A DNA stretch of 64,000 nucleotides from Shinella sp. (lineage in GTDB: Bacteria; Pseudomonadota; Alphaproteobacteria; Rhizobiales; Rhizobiaceae): the NCBI GenBank assembly GCA_003248775.1, contig QFQX01000007.1:1-64000 (forward strand), in the 5' to 3' direction. A program made the translations under genes and the position numbers. Under the pieces are notes generated by a model. The model saw only the letters and a list, made by a program, of their open reading frames with translations. It was not told the DNA's origin and made no database searches. Of the stretch, positions 1 to 9,029 are shown one piece after another. How positions within the stretch are numbered: the first letter of the stretch is position 1; the number at the start of each line of letters is the position of its first letter.

Positions 1-92
1 ACCGGAGTGAAACGAGGATCGATAAGATTATGCTTCAAACAAAAGGGCTTGGAGTGCCGATCTGATTCAATCAGATCGAGCAGCGCTCTATG
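1..92. repeat. Dispersed intergenic repeat, family A, copy 1 (cut by window edge)
   Basis: The window opens inside a copy of a roughly 90-bp repeat that recurs at 14785-14884 and 16649-16738. The shared core runs from CCGGAGTGAAACG to a small palindrome GATCTGAT-TCA-ATCAGATC followed by GCGCTCT. All three copies are intergenic. This copy lies just downstream of the ATPase gene that ends at 97. It looks like a rhizobial intergenic repeat element; no coding capacity is seen. Confidence 0.75.
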
Positions 93-96
93 ATCT

Positions 97-1836
97 TCAA
101 AGACGCGGCATCAGCCGGAGAAGTTCTTTCGTGTAGCTGTGCTGCGGGTTCGAGAAGAGCGCTTCCGTCTCGGCAACCTCGCACAGCTTGCCATGGCGCA
201 TGACTGCGATGCGGTCGCACATCTGGCGCACCACCGGCAGGTCGTGGCTGATGAAGAGCATGGTCAGGCCAAGCCATTCCTGCAGGTCTTTCAACAGGTT
301 CAGGATCTGCGCCTGGATGGAGACATCGAGCGCCGAGGTCGGCTCGTCGCAGATCAGGAAGCGCGGCCGCGTCGCAAGCGCGCGGGCAATCGATATGCGC
401 TGGCGCTGGCCACCCGAGAACTCGTGGGGGAATTTGCGGCCCGCATCCTGTCCCAGGCCGACGAGGTCGAGGAGATTGGCGACGATGATGTCGCGCTCGC
501 GCCTGTCCGGCGCCAGCCGGTAATGCTCGATCGGCTCGGCAATGATGGCATCGACGCGCATGCGCGGATTGAGCGACGAATAGGGATCCTGAAAGATCAT
601 CTGGATCTGCCGGCCGAATTCGCGGCGGCCGTTCTCACCGCTCAGCGCCTTGCCTTCAAAATTGATCGAGCCAGCGGATTCCCGGTAGAGCCCGGCCAGA
701 ACGCGCGCGACCGTGGACTTGCCGCTGCCGGATTCGCCGACGAGACCGAGCACTTCCCCGTTCTTCACGTCGAGGGTGAAATCCTTGACGGCATCGAAAT
801 AGCGACGCCTTCGGGGAAAGACCGAACGGTGGGTGAGGAAGCGCATGCCGAGATCGTTCATTTCGACGAGCGGCGTCGAGCGAACGGTTCGCTCCGGAGA
901 ACTCGCGCTTCCGCCCTGCCCGAGCCAGTGATTGCGCACATCGAACTGCGGCGCGGGCTTGCCCGAACCCTCGATGAAATCGACGCGCGGGAAGCGCTCG
1001 AGCTTGATATCGGCCCGCGGCACCGCGCCGATCAGGCTCTTGGTGTAGGCATGGGTGGGCGCGTGGATGATCTGCTGCGTCTCGCCGGTTTCCACCACGC
1101 GGCCGCGATACATGACAGCGACGCGGGTCGCGGTCTCGGCGATCACGCCCATATCGTGGGTGACGAGCAGCACGCCGGCATTGCGTTCGGCGGCCAGCCG
1201 CTTGATGAGATCGAGGATCTGCGCCTGCACCGAAACGTCGAGCGCCGTCGTCGGTTCGTCGGCGATGATGAGGTCGGGATCGGTGCAGAGCACCAGCGCG
1301 ATCACCACGCGCTGTCGCATGCCGCCCGAAAACTGGTGCGGATACTGATCCATGCGGTGTTCGGCATCGCTGATGCCGACCTTTTCCAGCAAGGCGATCG
1401 CATCGCGCCGCGCCTGATCGGCGCTGACGGAACGATGGGTGCGGATGGTCTCGGTCAGCTGCAGGCCGATGGTGTAGAGCGGATTGAGGCTGGTCAGCGG
1501 ATCCTGAAAGATCATCGAGATGCGCTTGCCGCGAATGCGGCGCATCGCTTCCGCGCCGAGATTGTCGATCCGCTCGCCGTCGAGTTCGATCGCGCCTTCG
1601 GCAATCCGGCCGGGCGCATCGAGCAGGCCCATGACGGCGCTGCCGATGGTCGACTTGCCGGCGCCGGATTCGCCCACCAGACCGAGGATTTCGCCGTGAC
1701 GGATCTCAAGCGCCACGTCCTCGACGGCGACGAAGGTCTTCAGGCGTCCGGGATATTCGACCTTCAGGCCCTTGATAGCGAGAAGAGGGGGCTTTGCGTC
1801 CGTTTCCTGCATGGATGAGGTCCCTTCCGCAGTCAT
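97..1836 (-). CDS. Fused double ATPase of a peptide/opine-type ABC transporter (DppD-DppF fusion)
   Basis: A cytoplasmic protein of 579 residues with two complete ABC ATPase domains, equivalent to fused DppD and DppF, that would power the DppB/DppC-like permease encoded just upstream. Domain 1 has Walker A GESGAGKS at residues 55-62, signature FSGGM near 169 and Walker B LIIADEP near 189. Domain 2 has GESGSGKS at 367-374, FSGGQ near 473 and ICDEP near 495. The start overlaps the permease stop by ATGA, which favours translational coupling; an ATG nine codons in (1812) also has a fair ribosome site. It is the last gene of a minus-strand operon (binding protein, two permeases, ATPase). Substrate is unknown: short peptides, opines or related amino-acid derivatives are typical of the family. 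Confidence 0.93.
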   Translation of the reverse strand: MTAEGTSSMQETDAKPPLLAIKGLKVEYPGRLKTFVAVEDVALEIRHGEILGLVGESGAGKSTIGSAVMGLLDAPGRIAEGAIELDGERIDNLGAEAMRRIRGKRISMIFQDPLTSLNPLYTIGLQLTETIRTHRSVSADQARRDAIALLEKVGISDAEHRMDQYPHQFSGGMRQRVVIALVLCTDPDLIIADEPTTALDVSVQAQILDLIKRLAAERNAGVLLVTHDMGVIAETATRVAVMYRGRVVETGETQQIIHAPTHAYTKSLIGAVPRADIKLERFPRVDFIEGSGKPAPQFDVRNHWLGQGGSASSPERTVRSTPLVEMNDLGMRFLTHRSVFPRRRRYFDAVKDFTLDVKNGEVLGLVGESGSGKSTVARVLAGLYRESAGSINFEGKALSGENGRREFGRQIQMIFQDPYSSLNPRMRVDAIIAEPIEHYRLAPDRRERDIIVANLLDLVGLGQDAGRKFPHEFSGGQRQRISIARALATRPRFLICDEPTSALDVSIQAQILNLLKDLQEWLGLTMLFISHDLPVVRQMCDRIAVMRHGKLCEVAETEALFSNPQHSYTKELLRLMPRL

Positions 1837-2750
1837 CGCAATTTCGGGTCGAGCGCGTCGCGCAGCCAGTCACCGAGCAGATTGACGGACATAACGAGCA
1901 AAGCGAGCGTCAAGCCGGGGAAGATCACGATCCAGCGCTCCCCGGAGAAAAGGAAGTTGTTGCCGATACGGATCAGCGTGCCGAGAGACGGCTCGGTGGC
2001 CGGCATGCCGACGCCGAGGAAGCTCAGCGTCGCCTCGCCGAGGATCGCCACGCCGAGATTGATCGTCGCGATGACCAGAACCGGGCCGAGCACGTTGGGC
2101 ATGACGTGCTTCAGCATGATGACGATGGCCGGACGGCCGATGATGCGCACGGCCTGAACGTATTCGCGGTTCTTCTCGACCATGGTGGAGGCCCGCACGG
2201 TACGCGCCACCTGCGGCCAGATCGACAGCGCCAGCGACAGGATGATGACGAAGAGCGCCAGCCGGTCGTGCTGTTCGCGTGGAAGGATGCCGCGGCTGAT
2301 GCCGTCGATCAGCAGCGCCACCATGATCGCCGGGAAGGTCATCTGGATATCGACCACCCGCATGATGAGGCCATCGACGAAGCCGCCGAGATAGCCGGCG
2401 AGAAGGCCGAGGATCAGGCCGATGGCGACCGCGAGTCCGACGGCGATGAAGCCGACGGCGATCGAGGTGCGGGTGCCGTAGAGAATGGCCGACAGCAGGT
2501 CGCGGCCCTGGTCGTCGGTCCCGAGCAGGAAGGTCCAGTCGCCGTCTTCCTGCCAGACCGGCGGGATCAGCGAGTTCATCAGGTCGACAGTCGCCGTATC
2601 GAAGGGATCGTGCGGCGCGATCCATGGCGCAAGCAGCGCACAAAGGATCAGGATGGTCGCGACGATGGCGGCGCAGACCGTCAGCGGCGAGGTGAGAAAC
2701 TTGTAGAGCATGTCGCTCTTGATGGATCTGGCCAGTCGTCCGGCTGCCAT
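1833..2750 (-). CDS. ABC transporter permease, DppC/OppC family
   Basis: Inner-membrane permease of 305 residues. The N-terminal cytoplasmic stretch and first membrane segment are followed by the family loop around HDPFDTATVDLMNS and the statement LLGTDDQGRDLLS, a hallmark of DppC-type subunits. The EAA-type ATPase-contact loop is near YVQAVRIIGRP. It pairs with the DppB-like subunit two bases upstream and overlaps the ATPase gene downstream. Family membership is clear; the substrate cannot be read from the permease. Confidence 0.93.
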   Translation of the reverse strand: MAAGRLARSIKSDMLYKFLTSPLTVCAAIVATILILCALLAPWIAPHDPFDTATVDLMNSLIPPVWQEDGDWTFLLGTDDQGRDLLSAILYGTRTSIAVGFIAVGLAVAIGLILGLLAGYLGGFVDGLIMRVVDIQMTFPAIMVALLIDGISRGILPREQHDRLALFVIILSLALSIWPQVARTVRASTMVEKNREYVQAVRIIGRPAIVIMLKHVMPNVLGPVLVIATINLGVAILGEATLSFLGVGMPATEPSLGTLIRIGNNFLFSGERWIVIFPGLTLALLVMSVNLLGDWLRDALDPKLR

Positions 2751-2752
2751 GG

Positions 2753-3736
2753 TCAGTGCCCTCCCGAAGCGTTATCGGCGCGAAGACGCGGATCGACGGC
2801 GTAATAGAGAAGGTCCACGATCAGGTTGATGATGACGAAGATCGCCGCCACCAGCAGCAGGTAGGTGGACATGATCGGAATGTCGGCCGTCGAGATCGCC
2901 TGCAGGAAGAGAAGGCCGATGCCCGGCCACTGGAACACGCTCTCGGTGATGATGCCGAAGGCGATGATCGAACCGAGCTGAAGGCCGGCGATGGTCATGA
3001 CCGGGACCAGCGTGTTCTTCAGCGCATGGCCGAAATGGATGGAGCTGTTGCGCAGCCCTCTGGCTCTCGCGAACTTGATGTAATCGGCGCGCAGCACCTC
3101 CAGCATTTCCGAGCGGATCAGGCGCATGATGAAGGTGAGCTGGAAAAGGCCAAGCGTAAAGGCCGGCATCAGGATCGATTTCCATCCCGAGACGCTGAGC
3201 AGGCCGGTGGACCACCAGCCGAGCTGCACGACATCGCCGCGGCCGAAGGTCGGAAGCCAGCCGAGTTCGACGCCGAAGACGAGGATCAGCATGATGCCGA
3301 TGAAGAAGGTGGGCAGCGAGATGCCGGCGAGCGAGACGATCATGAAGGTGCGGCTCAGCCAGCTTTTCGGATGAAGGCCGGTGTAGACGCCCATCGGCAC
3401 GCCGAGTACCGAGGCCATGATCAGGGCCATGAAGCTGAGTTCCAGCGTCGCCGGCAGCCGCGTGGCGAGCAGGGTGTCGACCGGCTGCCCCATCTGGTAG
3501 GAAAGACCGAAATCACCCTGCAGGATTCGGCCGACGAAGGTGACGAACTGCACCGGCACCGGGTCGTTCAGCCCAAGCTGCTGGCGAAGCTCTGCGCGCT
3601 CGACCAGCGACGTCTCCTGTCCCACCATCTGGGCCACGGGGTCGCCGATATAGCGGAACATAAGAAAGGCGATCAGCGCCACGGCCAGCATCACGATGGC
3701 CGACTGCAAAAGCCGTCGAAGCAGGAAAGAAAACAT
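2753..3736 (-). CDS. ABC transporter permease, DppB/OppB family
   Basis: Inner-membrane permease of 327 residues with the DppB-type N-terminus (a first membrane helix, then RYIGDPVAQMVGQ) and a C-terminus ending VDPRLR. The ATPase-contact loop is near YIKFARARGL. It is the first permease after the binding-protein gene, from which it is separated by about 100 bases carrying a strong hairpin (3795-3827), so it is probably made at lower level than the binding protein. Two bases separate it from the DppC-like gene. Confidence 0.93.
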   Translation of the reverse strand: MFSFLLRRLLQSAIVMLAVALIAFLMFRYIGDPVAQMVGQETSLVERAELRQQLGLNDPVPVQFVTFVGRILQGDFGLSYQMGQPVDTLLATRLPATLELSFMALIMASVLGVPMGVYTGLHPKSWLSRTFMIVSLAGISLPTFFIGIMLILVFGVELGWLPTFGRGDVVQLGWWSTGLLSVSGWKSILMPAFTLGLFQLTFIMRLIRSEMLEVLRADYIKFARARGLRNSSIHFGHALKNTLVPVMTIAGLQLGSIIAFGIITESVFQWPGIGLLFLQAISTADIPIMSTYLLLVAAIFVIINLIVDLLYYAVDPRLRADNASGGH

Positions 3737-3794
3737 CGGGCACCAGAATGTCCGTGGGGAGAAGACGGATCGGCGTCTCCTCCGGCGGAAAACA

Positions 3795-3827
3795 CGGACA
3801 GGACACGGGCTTCCCGTGTCCTGTCCG
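3795..3827 (-). terminator. Intercistronic hairpin after the binding-protein gene
   Basis: A perfect 15-bp stem (CGGACAGGACACGGG at 3795-3809 with its complement at 3813-3827) and a 3-base loop lie between the stop of the binding-protein gene and the start of the DppB-like gene. There is no U-run on the minus strand, so it is more likely a 3'-end stabiliser or partial attenuator than a full terminator. The same arrangement is seen after three other binding-protein genes in this window. Confidence 0.7.
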
Positions 3828-3838
3828 GATGACAGAAG

Positions 3839-5470
3839 TTACTTCTTTATCTCAACGTAACGCCAGTCGAAAACATCGTCCGGGCGCTGCTTCAGCTCGA
3901 CGCCATCACGCACGCCCCATGCGATCCACTGCTGGTGCAGCGGCAGATAGGCGATGTCGTCGGTGGTGATTTTCCAGGTTTCCTTGATCAGCGCGTTACG
4001 CTTGGCCTGGTCCGTCTCCAGCAGGATCTCGCCGGCGAGCTTGTCGACTTCCGGGTTGCAATAGCCGCCGTAGTTGGACTTGCCGTTCGAGACCTTCTCG
4101 CGTTCGCCTTCCTGCCATGCGGCGGATTCAGGCGAGACGCGCGGGCACACATGCAGCGAGTTGATCGGAGCAAGGCTGTCGAAGCTCGGCGGCGTGGAGC
4201 CGATCAGGCCGACGCTGAAGTCGAGCTTCGGCGCGAAGACCTTTTCGAAGAACTTCGACTTGGTCTGGGCGTTGAGCTTCACCTTGACGCCGATCTTGGC
4301 CCACATGTTGGTGACCGCCACGCAGATCGCCTCGTCATTGACGTAGCGGTCGTTCGGGCAATCGAGGCCGAGTTCGAAACCATCGGGATAGCCGGCTTCG
4401 GCCAGCAGGGCCTTGGACTTTTCCGGATCGTATTCGAGACGCTTGAAGTCCTCGCTGAAGCCGTTGATGCCCGGCGCCACCATCAGCGCCGAAGGCGTGG
4501 ACATGCCGCGCATGACCTTCTTCTTGATGGTCTCGATGTCGATGCCGCGATAAAGCGCCTCGCGGACACGGTGGTCCTTGAGCGGGTTCTTGCCCTTGAT
4601 GTTCGAATAGAGCAGTTCGTCGCGGAACTGGTCGAGGAACAAATAGACGGTGCGCAGTTCCGGCCCGACGATCATGTGGGTGCCTTCGGACTGCTCGACG
4701 CGGTCGATATCCTGAACCGGAACCGGGAAGATCACATCCATCTGGCCGGAGAGAAGGGCCGCGACGCGAGTCGCGGCATTCGGGATCGGCGTGAACACGA
4801 CATCGGTCACATTGTCCGTGCGGGTGGCATTGCCCCACCAGTCGGCATTGGCGGAAAGCGTCGTCTTGATGCCGGGCTCGCGGGTGTCGAGCTTGAACGG
4901 GCCGGTGCCGTTCTCATGCAGCGTCGTATAGGCTTCCTCGCCGGTGCCGGCCTTCTGCGGCTCGCCGACCTTGTTCTTCTCGGCCCAGCTCTTCGACATC
5001 ATGTACCAGTTGCCCCACTGGTAATGGATGATCGGGTTCGGCGTGGTGGTGATGAAGTCGACCGTGTAGTCATCGACCTTCACGACCTTGGTGTCGGGCG
5101 CAAGCCGGTTCTTGAAGTCGGAAGCACCCGCGCGAACACGATCGGCGGAGTAGAGAACGTCGTCGGCCGTGAAAGCGCTGCCGTCGTGGAACTTCACGTC
5201 CTTGCGCAGGTGAAAGCGCCAGCGGGTCGGCTCGACCATTTCCCAGCTTTCGGCGAGAGCCGGCTGGATCGAAAGGTCGGGAGCGCGGCGAACGAGGCCT
5301 TCATAGATGTTGCCGAGGAAGCCGGAGGTGAAGGTTTCGTCAATCGTATAGGGATCGAGCGAGGTGATGTCGCCCTGGGAAGAGAACCGCAGGGTTTCCG
5401 CGCCGGCATGAAGTGCGGTGGCGCAAAGCAGAGATGCCGTCACAAGGCTGAAGCGAAGTTTCTTTCCCAC
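3839..5470 (-). CDS. Periplasmic substrate-binding protein, ABC family 5 (peptide/opine type)
   Basis: A secreted solute receptor of 543 residues. I place the start at GTG 5470 because it gives a good signal peptide (VGKKLRFSLVTASLLCATALHAGA, mature end near AETLRF) and has AGGGG upstream; an ATG at 5554 would put 28 odd residues in front. Family-5 features are the N-terminal TLRFSSQGDITSLDP, the GLVRRAPDLSIQPALAESW region and the VKFHDGSAFTADDVLYSADR motif. It leads the minus-strand operon and is divergent from the RpiR regulator. Ligand unknown; the neighbouring N-formylglutamate amidohydrolase and FAD oxidase suggest an N-acylated or N-alkylated amino acid (inference). Confidence 0.92.
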   Translation of the reverse strand: MGKKLRFSLVTASLLCATALHAGAETLRFSSQGDITSLDPYTIDETFTSGFLGNIYEGLVRRAPDLSIQPALAESWEMVEPTRWRFHLRKDVKFHDGSAFTADDVLYSADRVRAGASDFKNRLAPDTKVVKVDDYTVDFITTTPNPIIHYQWGNWYMMSKSWAEKNKVGEPQKAGTGEEAYTTLHENGTGPFKLDTREPGIKTTLSANADWWGNATRTDNVTDVVFTPIPNAATRVAALLSGQMDVIFPVPVQDIDRVEQSEGTHMIVGPELRTVYLFLDQFRDELLYSNIKGKNPLKDHRVREALYRGIDIETIKKKVMRGMSTPSALMVAPGINGFSEDFKRLEYDPEKSKALLAEAGYPDGFELGLDCPNDRYVNDEAICVAVTNMWAKIGVKVKLNAQTKSKFFEKVFAPKLDFSVGLIGSTPPSFDSLAPINSLHVCPRVSPESAAWQEGEREKVSNGKSNYGGYCNPEVDKLAGEILLETDQAKRNALIKETWKITTDDIAYLPLHQQWIAWGVRDGVELKQRPDDVFDWRYVEIKK

Positions 5471-5552
5471 GTTTTCGTGTCCCCTGATCGTCGTTTGCAG
5501 GCTCCAGGGCATGCATCTCAGACCGTGCAAGCTTTCTGGAAAGTCGGATTTC

Positions 5553-5580
5553 ATAGTATGACAACTTGAACAAGCGTCAA
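5553..5580 (-). promoter_or_regulatory. Candidate sigma-70 promoter of the peptide/opine-type ABC operon
   Basis: Read on the minus strand, TTGACG (5575-5580), a 16-base spacer and TACTAT (5553-5558) form a good housekeeping promoter about 80 bases upstream of the GTG start at 5470. The spacer contains the perfect 10-bp palindrome CTTGAACAAG (5565-5574), a plausible operator for the divergent RpiR regulator. No experimental support. Confidence 0.5.
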
Positions 5581-5612
5581 CGGATTTCTGTAGTAAATTA
5601 TATCAAATGACG

Positions 5613-5641
5613 TTGTTAACTTAGAAAATCTATCATATTGT
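5613..5641 (+). promoter_or_regulatory. Weak candidate promoter of the RpiR regulator gene
   Basis: TTGTTA (5613-5618) and TATTGT (5636-5641) are separated by 17 bases, each matching four of six consensus positions. The start codon follows 20 bases later, after AAGAGGTGAGGC. The surrounding 100 bases are AT-rich, as expected of a divergent control region. Confidence 0.3.
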
Positions 5642-5660
5642 ACAGAACAAGAGGTGAGGC

Positions 5661-6539
5661 ATGACGATCAAGGACAGGTTGACGGGCGGTGAACTGAAGC
5701 TGACCTCCGCCGAAACCAGGGTAGTGCGTACATTGCTGGCGAATTACCCATCCGCGGGCCTCACGACCGTTGCCGGTTTTGCGCAACGCGCCGGCGTCAG
5801 TGTCCCGACCGTCCTCCGGCTGGTCACCAAGCTGGGTTTCAGCGGTTACGCCGCCTTTCAGGACGTGCTGATCGACGAGGTCAGCGAAAAGCTCAATTCA
5901 CCGCTTTCCATGTTCGACGACCGGGGTGCAGGCGAACCCGGAGCCGGCGTTTACACCGCCTTCATGCGCAATATCGCCAGCGCCATGCATCAGGCCGCCG
6001 ACGATTTTCGCGAGGCGGAATTCGAGGCCATGCTCGACCTGCTCGGCGACGAGCGCTCGACGGTCTATTGCGTCGGCGGGCGGTCGAGTTCGACGCTGGC
6101 GTTGCGGCTGTCGCTGCTTCTGGCGCAGGTCAGGCCGAATGTCTTCCATATCGGCAATGAATCCATCCGTCTCTTCGACCGGCTGGCCGATTTCAACAGT
6201 CAGGTGACGCTCGTCGTCTTCGACTATCGCCGCTATCAGGCCGATGTCGTGGAGTTTGCCAAGCTCGCGCGGGAAACCCGAGCCCGCATCGTGCTGTTCA
6301 CCGATCGTTGGCTTTCGCCGATCAGCAATTTTGCCGATCAGGTTCTCATTTCGCCGGTCGAAAGCCTTTCGGCCTTCGATACCCGCGTCGTCGCCTTCGC
6401 CCAGTGCGAGGCGATCATCGCCGCCCTTTCCAAACGCAACCCCGACCGGGTGCGCGAGCGTCTCTCGGTGATCGAGGACCTGCGCAAGAAGGGCAATGCG
6501 CATCTCCATCGGATCGAACACAAGAATGACGACGAATGA
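5661..6539 (+). CDS. RpiR/MurR-family transcriptional regulator (HTH plus SIS domain)
   Basis: A cytoplasmic DNA-binding regulator of 292 residues. The N-terminal helix-turn-helix is seen around residues 35-68 (TTVAGFAQRAGVSVPTVLR) and a SIS phosphosugar-type binding domain around 125-260 (VYCVGGRSSSTLALRLS, then IVLFTD). A GAGGTGAGGC ribosome site precedes ATG 5661. It is divergent from the ABC operon and followed, with a small overlap, by two catabolic genes. It probably controls both sides. RpiR proteins usually sense phosphorylated sugars, but many rhizobial ones sit beside amino-acid operons. Confidence 0.9.
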   Translation: MTIKDRLTGGELKLTSAETRVVRTLLANYPSAGLTTVAGFAQRAGVSVPTVLRLVTKLGFSGYAAFQDVLIDEVSEKLNSPLSMFDDRGAGEPGAGVYTAFMRNIASAMHQAADDFREAEFEAMLDLLGDERSTVYCVGGRSSSTLALRLSLLLAQVRPNVFHIGNESIRLFDRLADFNSQVTLVVFDYRRYQADVVEFAKLARETRARIVLFTDRWLSPISNFADQVLISPVESLSAFDTRVVAFAQCEAIIAALSKRNPDRVRERLSVIEDLRKKGNAHLHRIEHKNDDE

Positions 6540-7344
6540 CAGGATGAAAACTCCGGCAGCCGACACTGACTGGCTGCCGGAAATCATCAATCCGGAGGGA
6601 CGTTTTCCCTGCATGATCGTGTGCGATCATGCCAGCAGCCGTGTTCCCGGCGCCTATGACAATCTCGGGCTCGATCCCGCCGATCTCGAAAAGCATGTCG
6701 GCGTGGATATCGGCATAGCCGATGTGGTGCGCGAACTCGCCCGCCTTCTGGATGCGCCGGCGGTGCTGTCTCCCACCTCGCGCCTGCTGGTGGATTGCAA
6801 CCGCTGGATCGAGGACAGCCGCTGTTTCCTGACGGAAAGCGACGGCATCGTCATTCCGGGCAACCAGGATCTCAACGCCGCGGACCGGGAAGAGCGGCTG
6901 GAAGCCTATTTCTGGCCCTATCACGGCGAGGTTCATCGGGTGCTTGCCGGTCTCGTCGAGCGCGTCGGGCACCCGCTGTTCCTTTCGCTCCACAGCTGCA
7001 CGCGCCAGCTTGGCGGCGGACCGTTCCGCGACATGGATGGCGGCACGATCTGGCATGAGAACAGGGTGTTTTCCGATGCGCTGATTGCGCAACTGAGCAA
7101 AGAGGCCGGGCTGGTGATCGGCGATAACGCCCCCTATTCCGGCATCGGCGGCACTTTCTCCATCGATTATCACACATGGGGAAGCGGTCTTCCCGCCTGC
7201 GGACTGGAAATCGTCAACGACCTTCTCCTGACGCCGCAGGGGCGCTCGCTCTGGGCCGAACGCCTTGCCCGAGCCGTCAAGGCCATCGTTCAGCAGTCCA
7301 TGACACCGGCAGAACTGCCGGCTCATGAAAGCGTTTCTCTCTGA
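6526..7344 (+). CDS. N-formylglutamate amidohydrolase family protein
   Basis: A predicted cytoplasmic zinc-dependent deformylase/amidohydrolase of about 272 residues. Family features are CDHASSRVP near the N-terminus, VDIGIADVVREL, the DCNR stretch, YWPYHGEV-like FWPYHGEVHRV and LHSCTRQ, a putative metal site. The start at 6526 overlaps the regulator stop; ATG 6544 is an alternative. In histidine catabolism the family (HutG) removes formate from N-formylglutamate, but no hut genes are here, and the FAD oxidase downstream and peptide-type transporter suggest a different N-acyl substrate. Family confident, substrate not. Confidence 0.85.
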   Translation: MTTNDRMKTPAADTDWLPEIINPEGRFPCMIVCDHASSRVPGAYDNLGLDPADLEKHVGVDIGIADVVRELARLLDAPAVLSPTSRLLVDCNRWIEDSRCFLTESDGIVIPGNQDLNAADREERLEAYFWPYHGEVHRVLAGLVERVGHPLFLSLHSCTRQLGGGPFRDMDGGTIWHENRVFSDALIAQLSKEAGLVIGDNAPYSGIGGTFSIDYHTWGSGLPACGLEIVNDLLLTPQGRSLWAERLARAVKAIVQQSMTPAELPAHESVSL

Positions 7345-7358
7345 GAAAGGTCAAAACC

Positions 7359-8639
7359 ATGCCGATCCGGGGTATTCTCTACGAAGCGACGGCGGCTCCG
7401 GCTCCGGTCACCACATCGCTCACCGGCAATCACGATGCCGACTTCGTAGTGATCGGTGCGGGCTATACCGGTCTGACGGCCGCCATTCACACGGCATCCA
7501 GGGGCGTGAAGACCATCGTTCTCGAGGCGGAAGGTCCGGGCTTCGGCGGCTCCGGCCGCAATCATGGCCACTGCGTGCCCATCCTCGGCTTCATCAATGC
7601 GAAATCAGCTATCGAACGGCTGGGGCAGGAGCGCGGCCAGCGCTTCACCGGCATGCTGGTCAATTCCGGCAAGACGGTCTTCTCGCTGATCGAAAAATAC
7701 GACATCGACTGCGAGGCGGCACCAACAGGCGCGCTGCAGCTTGCCCACAGCCCGGCGACCGTCGACCAGCAGAAACGCCAGTACGAGACCTATGCGAAAC
7801 TCGGCATCGAGGGCGTCTGGCTCGACCGGGACAAGGCCGTCGCCATGACCGGCTCGGAAGCCTTCCACGGCGGCTGGATGCATCCCGACGGCGGTCATCT
7901 CAACCCGCTCGCCTATGCGCGCGGACTGGCGCGCGCCGCAATCGGCGAAGGCGCCGAGATCTACACCGGCTCGCCGGCCATCTCGCTTGCGCGGGAAGGC
8001 GATGGCTGGCGTGTGACCTGCCCATCGGGCACCGTGCGCGCCCGCCGCGTCGGCATCGCCACAAATGCCTATACCGACAAGCTCCTGCCGCCGCTCGGGC
8101 AATCCTATTTCATCATGACGTCCTATGCGCTGGCGAGCGAGCCGCTCGACCCGGCCATTCGCCGCAAGATTCTGCCGGGCAACCAGAGCCTCGGCGACAC
8201 CCGGCCCGATGTCCGCTACCTGCGCTTCGACAAGGACAACCGTATGATCGTCGGCGGTCTCGTCGAAACGATCCGCGGCCGCAATGTCGGCTGGACCGAA
8301 GGCCATATGCGCAAGCGCTTTGCCGCCGCCTTCCCGGAACTCGCCGGTGTGAAGTGGGGCTGGTACTGGTCCGGCAAGCTCGCGATCAACATGGACCGGC
8401 AGCCGCATCTCTACAATCCGGCGGAAGGTCTCTATGCGCTGGTCGGCTATTCCGGCCGCGGCCTGCCGACGGCAACCGCGCTCGGCGAGGTTCTGGGCGA
8501 AGCCGGAACCGGTGTTCCGGCAGCCGATCTGCCGATGGAGATCGCAGAGGTCAGGCGTCTCCTGCCGGCACCACTTCTCTCGGCCATGGTGCCGCGCTTC
8601 CGCGGGCCTATCAATCGCATCCGCTCCATCCGGGATTGA
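7359..8639 (+). CDS. FAD-dependent oxidoreductase, DAO family (gamma-glutamylputrescine-oxidase-like)
   Basis: A 426-residue flavoprotein with the dinucleotide-binding motif VIGAGYTGLT at residues 31-40, the family loop GFGGSGRNHGH and the C-terminal FAD segment LVGYSGRGLPTATALG. This architecture is shared by PuuB-type and other amine or N-alkyl amino-acid oxidases that release an aldehyde and a free amine with peroxide. It begins 14 bases after the amidohydrolase and probably shares its transcript. The pair looks like a short catabolic route for the compound taken up by the divergent transporter (inference). Confidence 0.87.
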   Translation: MPIRGILYEATAAPAPVTTSLTGNHDADFVVIGAGYTGLTAAIHTASRGVKTIVLEAEGPGFGGSGRNHGHCVPILGFINAKSAIERLGQERGQRFTGMLVNSGKTVFSLIEKYDIDCEAAPTGALQLAHSPATVDQQKRQYETYAKLGIEGVWLDRDKAVAMTGSEAFHGGWMHPDGGHLNPLAYARGLARAAIGEGAEIYTGSPAISLAREGDGWRVTCPSGTVRARRVGIATNAYTDKLLPPLGQSYFIMTSYALASEPLDPAIRRKILPGNQSLGDTRPDVRYLRFDKDNRMIVGGLVETIRGRNVGWTEGHMRKRFAAAFPELAGVKWGWYWSGKLAINMDRQPHLYNPAEGLYALVGYSGRGLPTATALGEVLGEAGTGVPAADLPMEIAEVRRLLPAPLLSAMVPRFRGPINRIRSIRD

Positions 8640-9029
8640 GGCGACAATCTCTCGGGGAAGCAGGCGGGCGGCGACCGACGTTATCCACCGCTCTGCCGAT
8701 GCCACCTTTTGCCGCAGCGGACTGTCACACCTGCGCGGGGCAGGGCTTTCGCACGGATGTCCATCCGTTTTCGCAAGACGTCATGATCCCGATCAAAGTG
8801 CTGATAAGACTTGATTTTAGAGATTGATTGCACGACTGCCCTCGCCAGGGCGGCGGCTGGAACACTGCCGCAAAACTTTCCATCATGCAGCGCACAAATT
8901 TACGTGCACAGATTTTAAAGTTGACGCGCGGAAACTTTAGTGGTTGATAAGGATCATCAGCTGGTAAGGGAGGCCGCCAGCCATGATGACCATCAACAAC
9001 TGGTCTCTTGCATCAACAGGGAGGAAATC
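8640..9029 (+). promoter_or_regulatory. Control region of the ribose-type sugar operon with an inverted repeat
   Basis: A 390-base gap without a convincing gene. Near its 3' end is an inverted repeat, AAAGTT (8917-8922) and AACTTT (8933-8938) with 10 bases between, overlapping a candidate -35 TTGACG (8921-8926); a good -10 is not obvious. The binding-protein start at 9030 has GGGAGGA seven bases before it. The inverted repeat is a candidate operator for the LacI-type regulator at 14945. The rest of the gap shows nothing recognisable. Confidence 0.35.

Noticed and set aside
139..1818. 559-codon plus-strand open frame opposite the fused ATPase
   Set aside because: It mirrors the ATPase gene in a high-GC region, shows no domain pattern and has low-complexity charged composition typical of antisense shadows.
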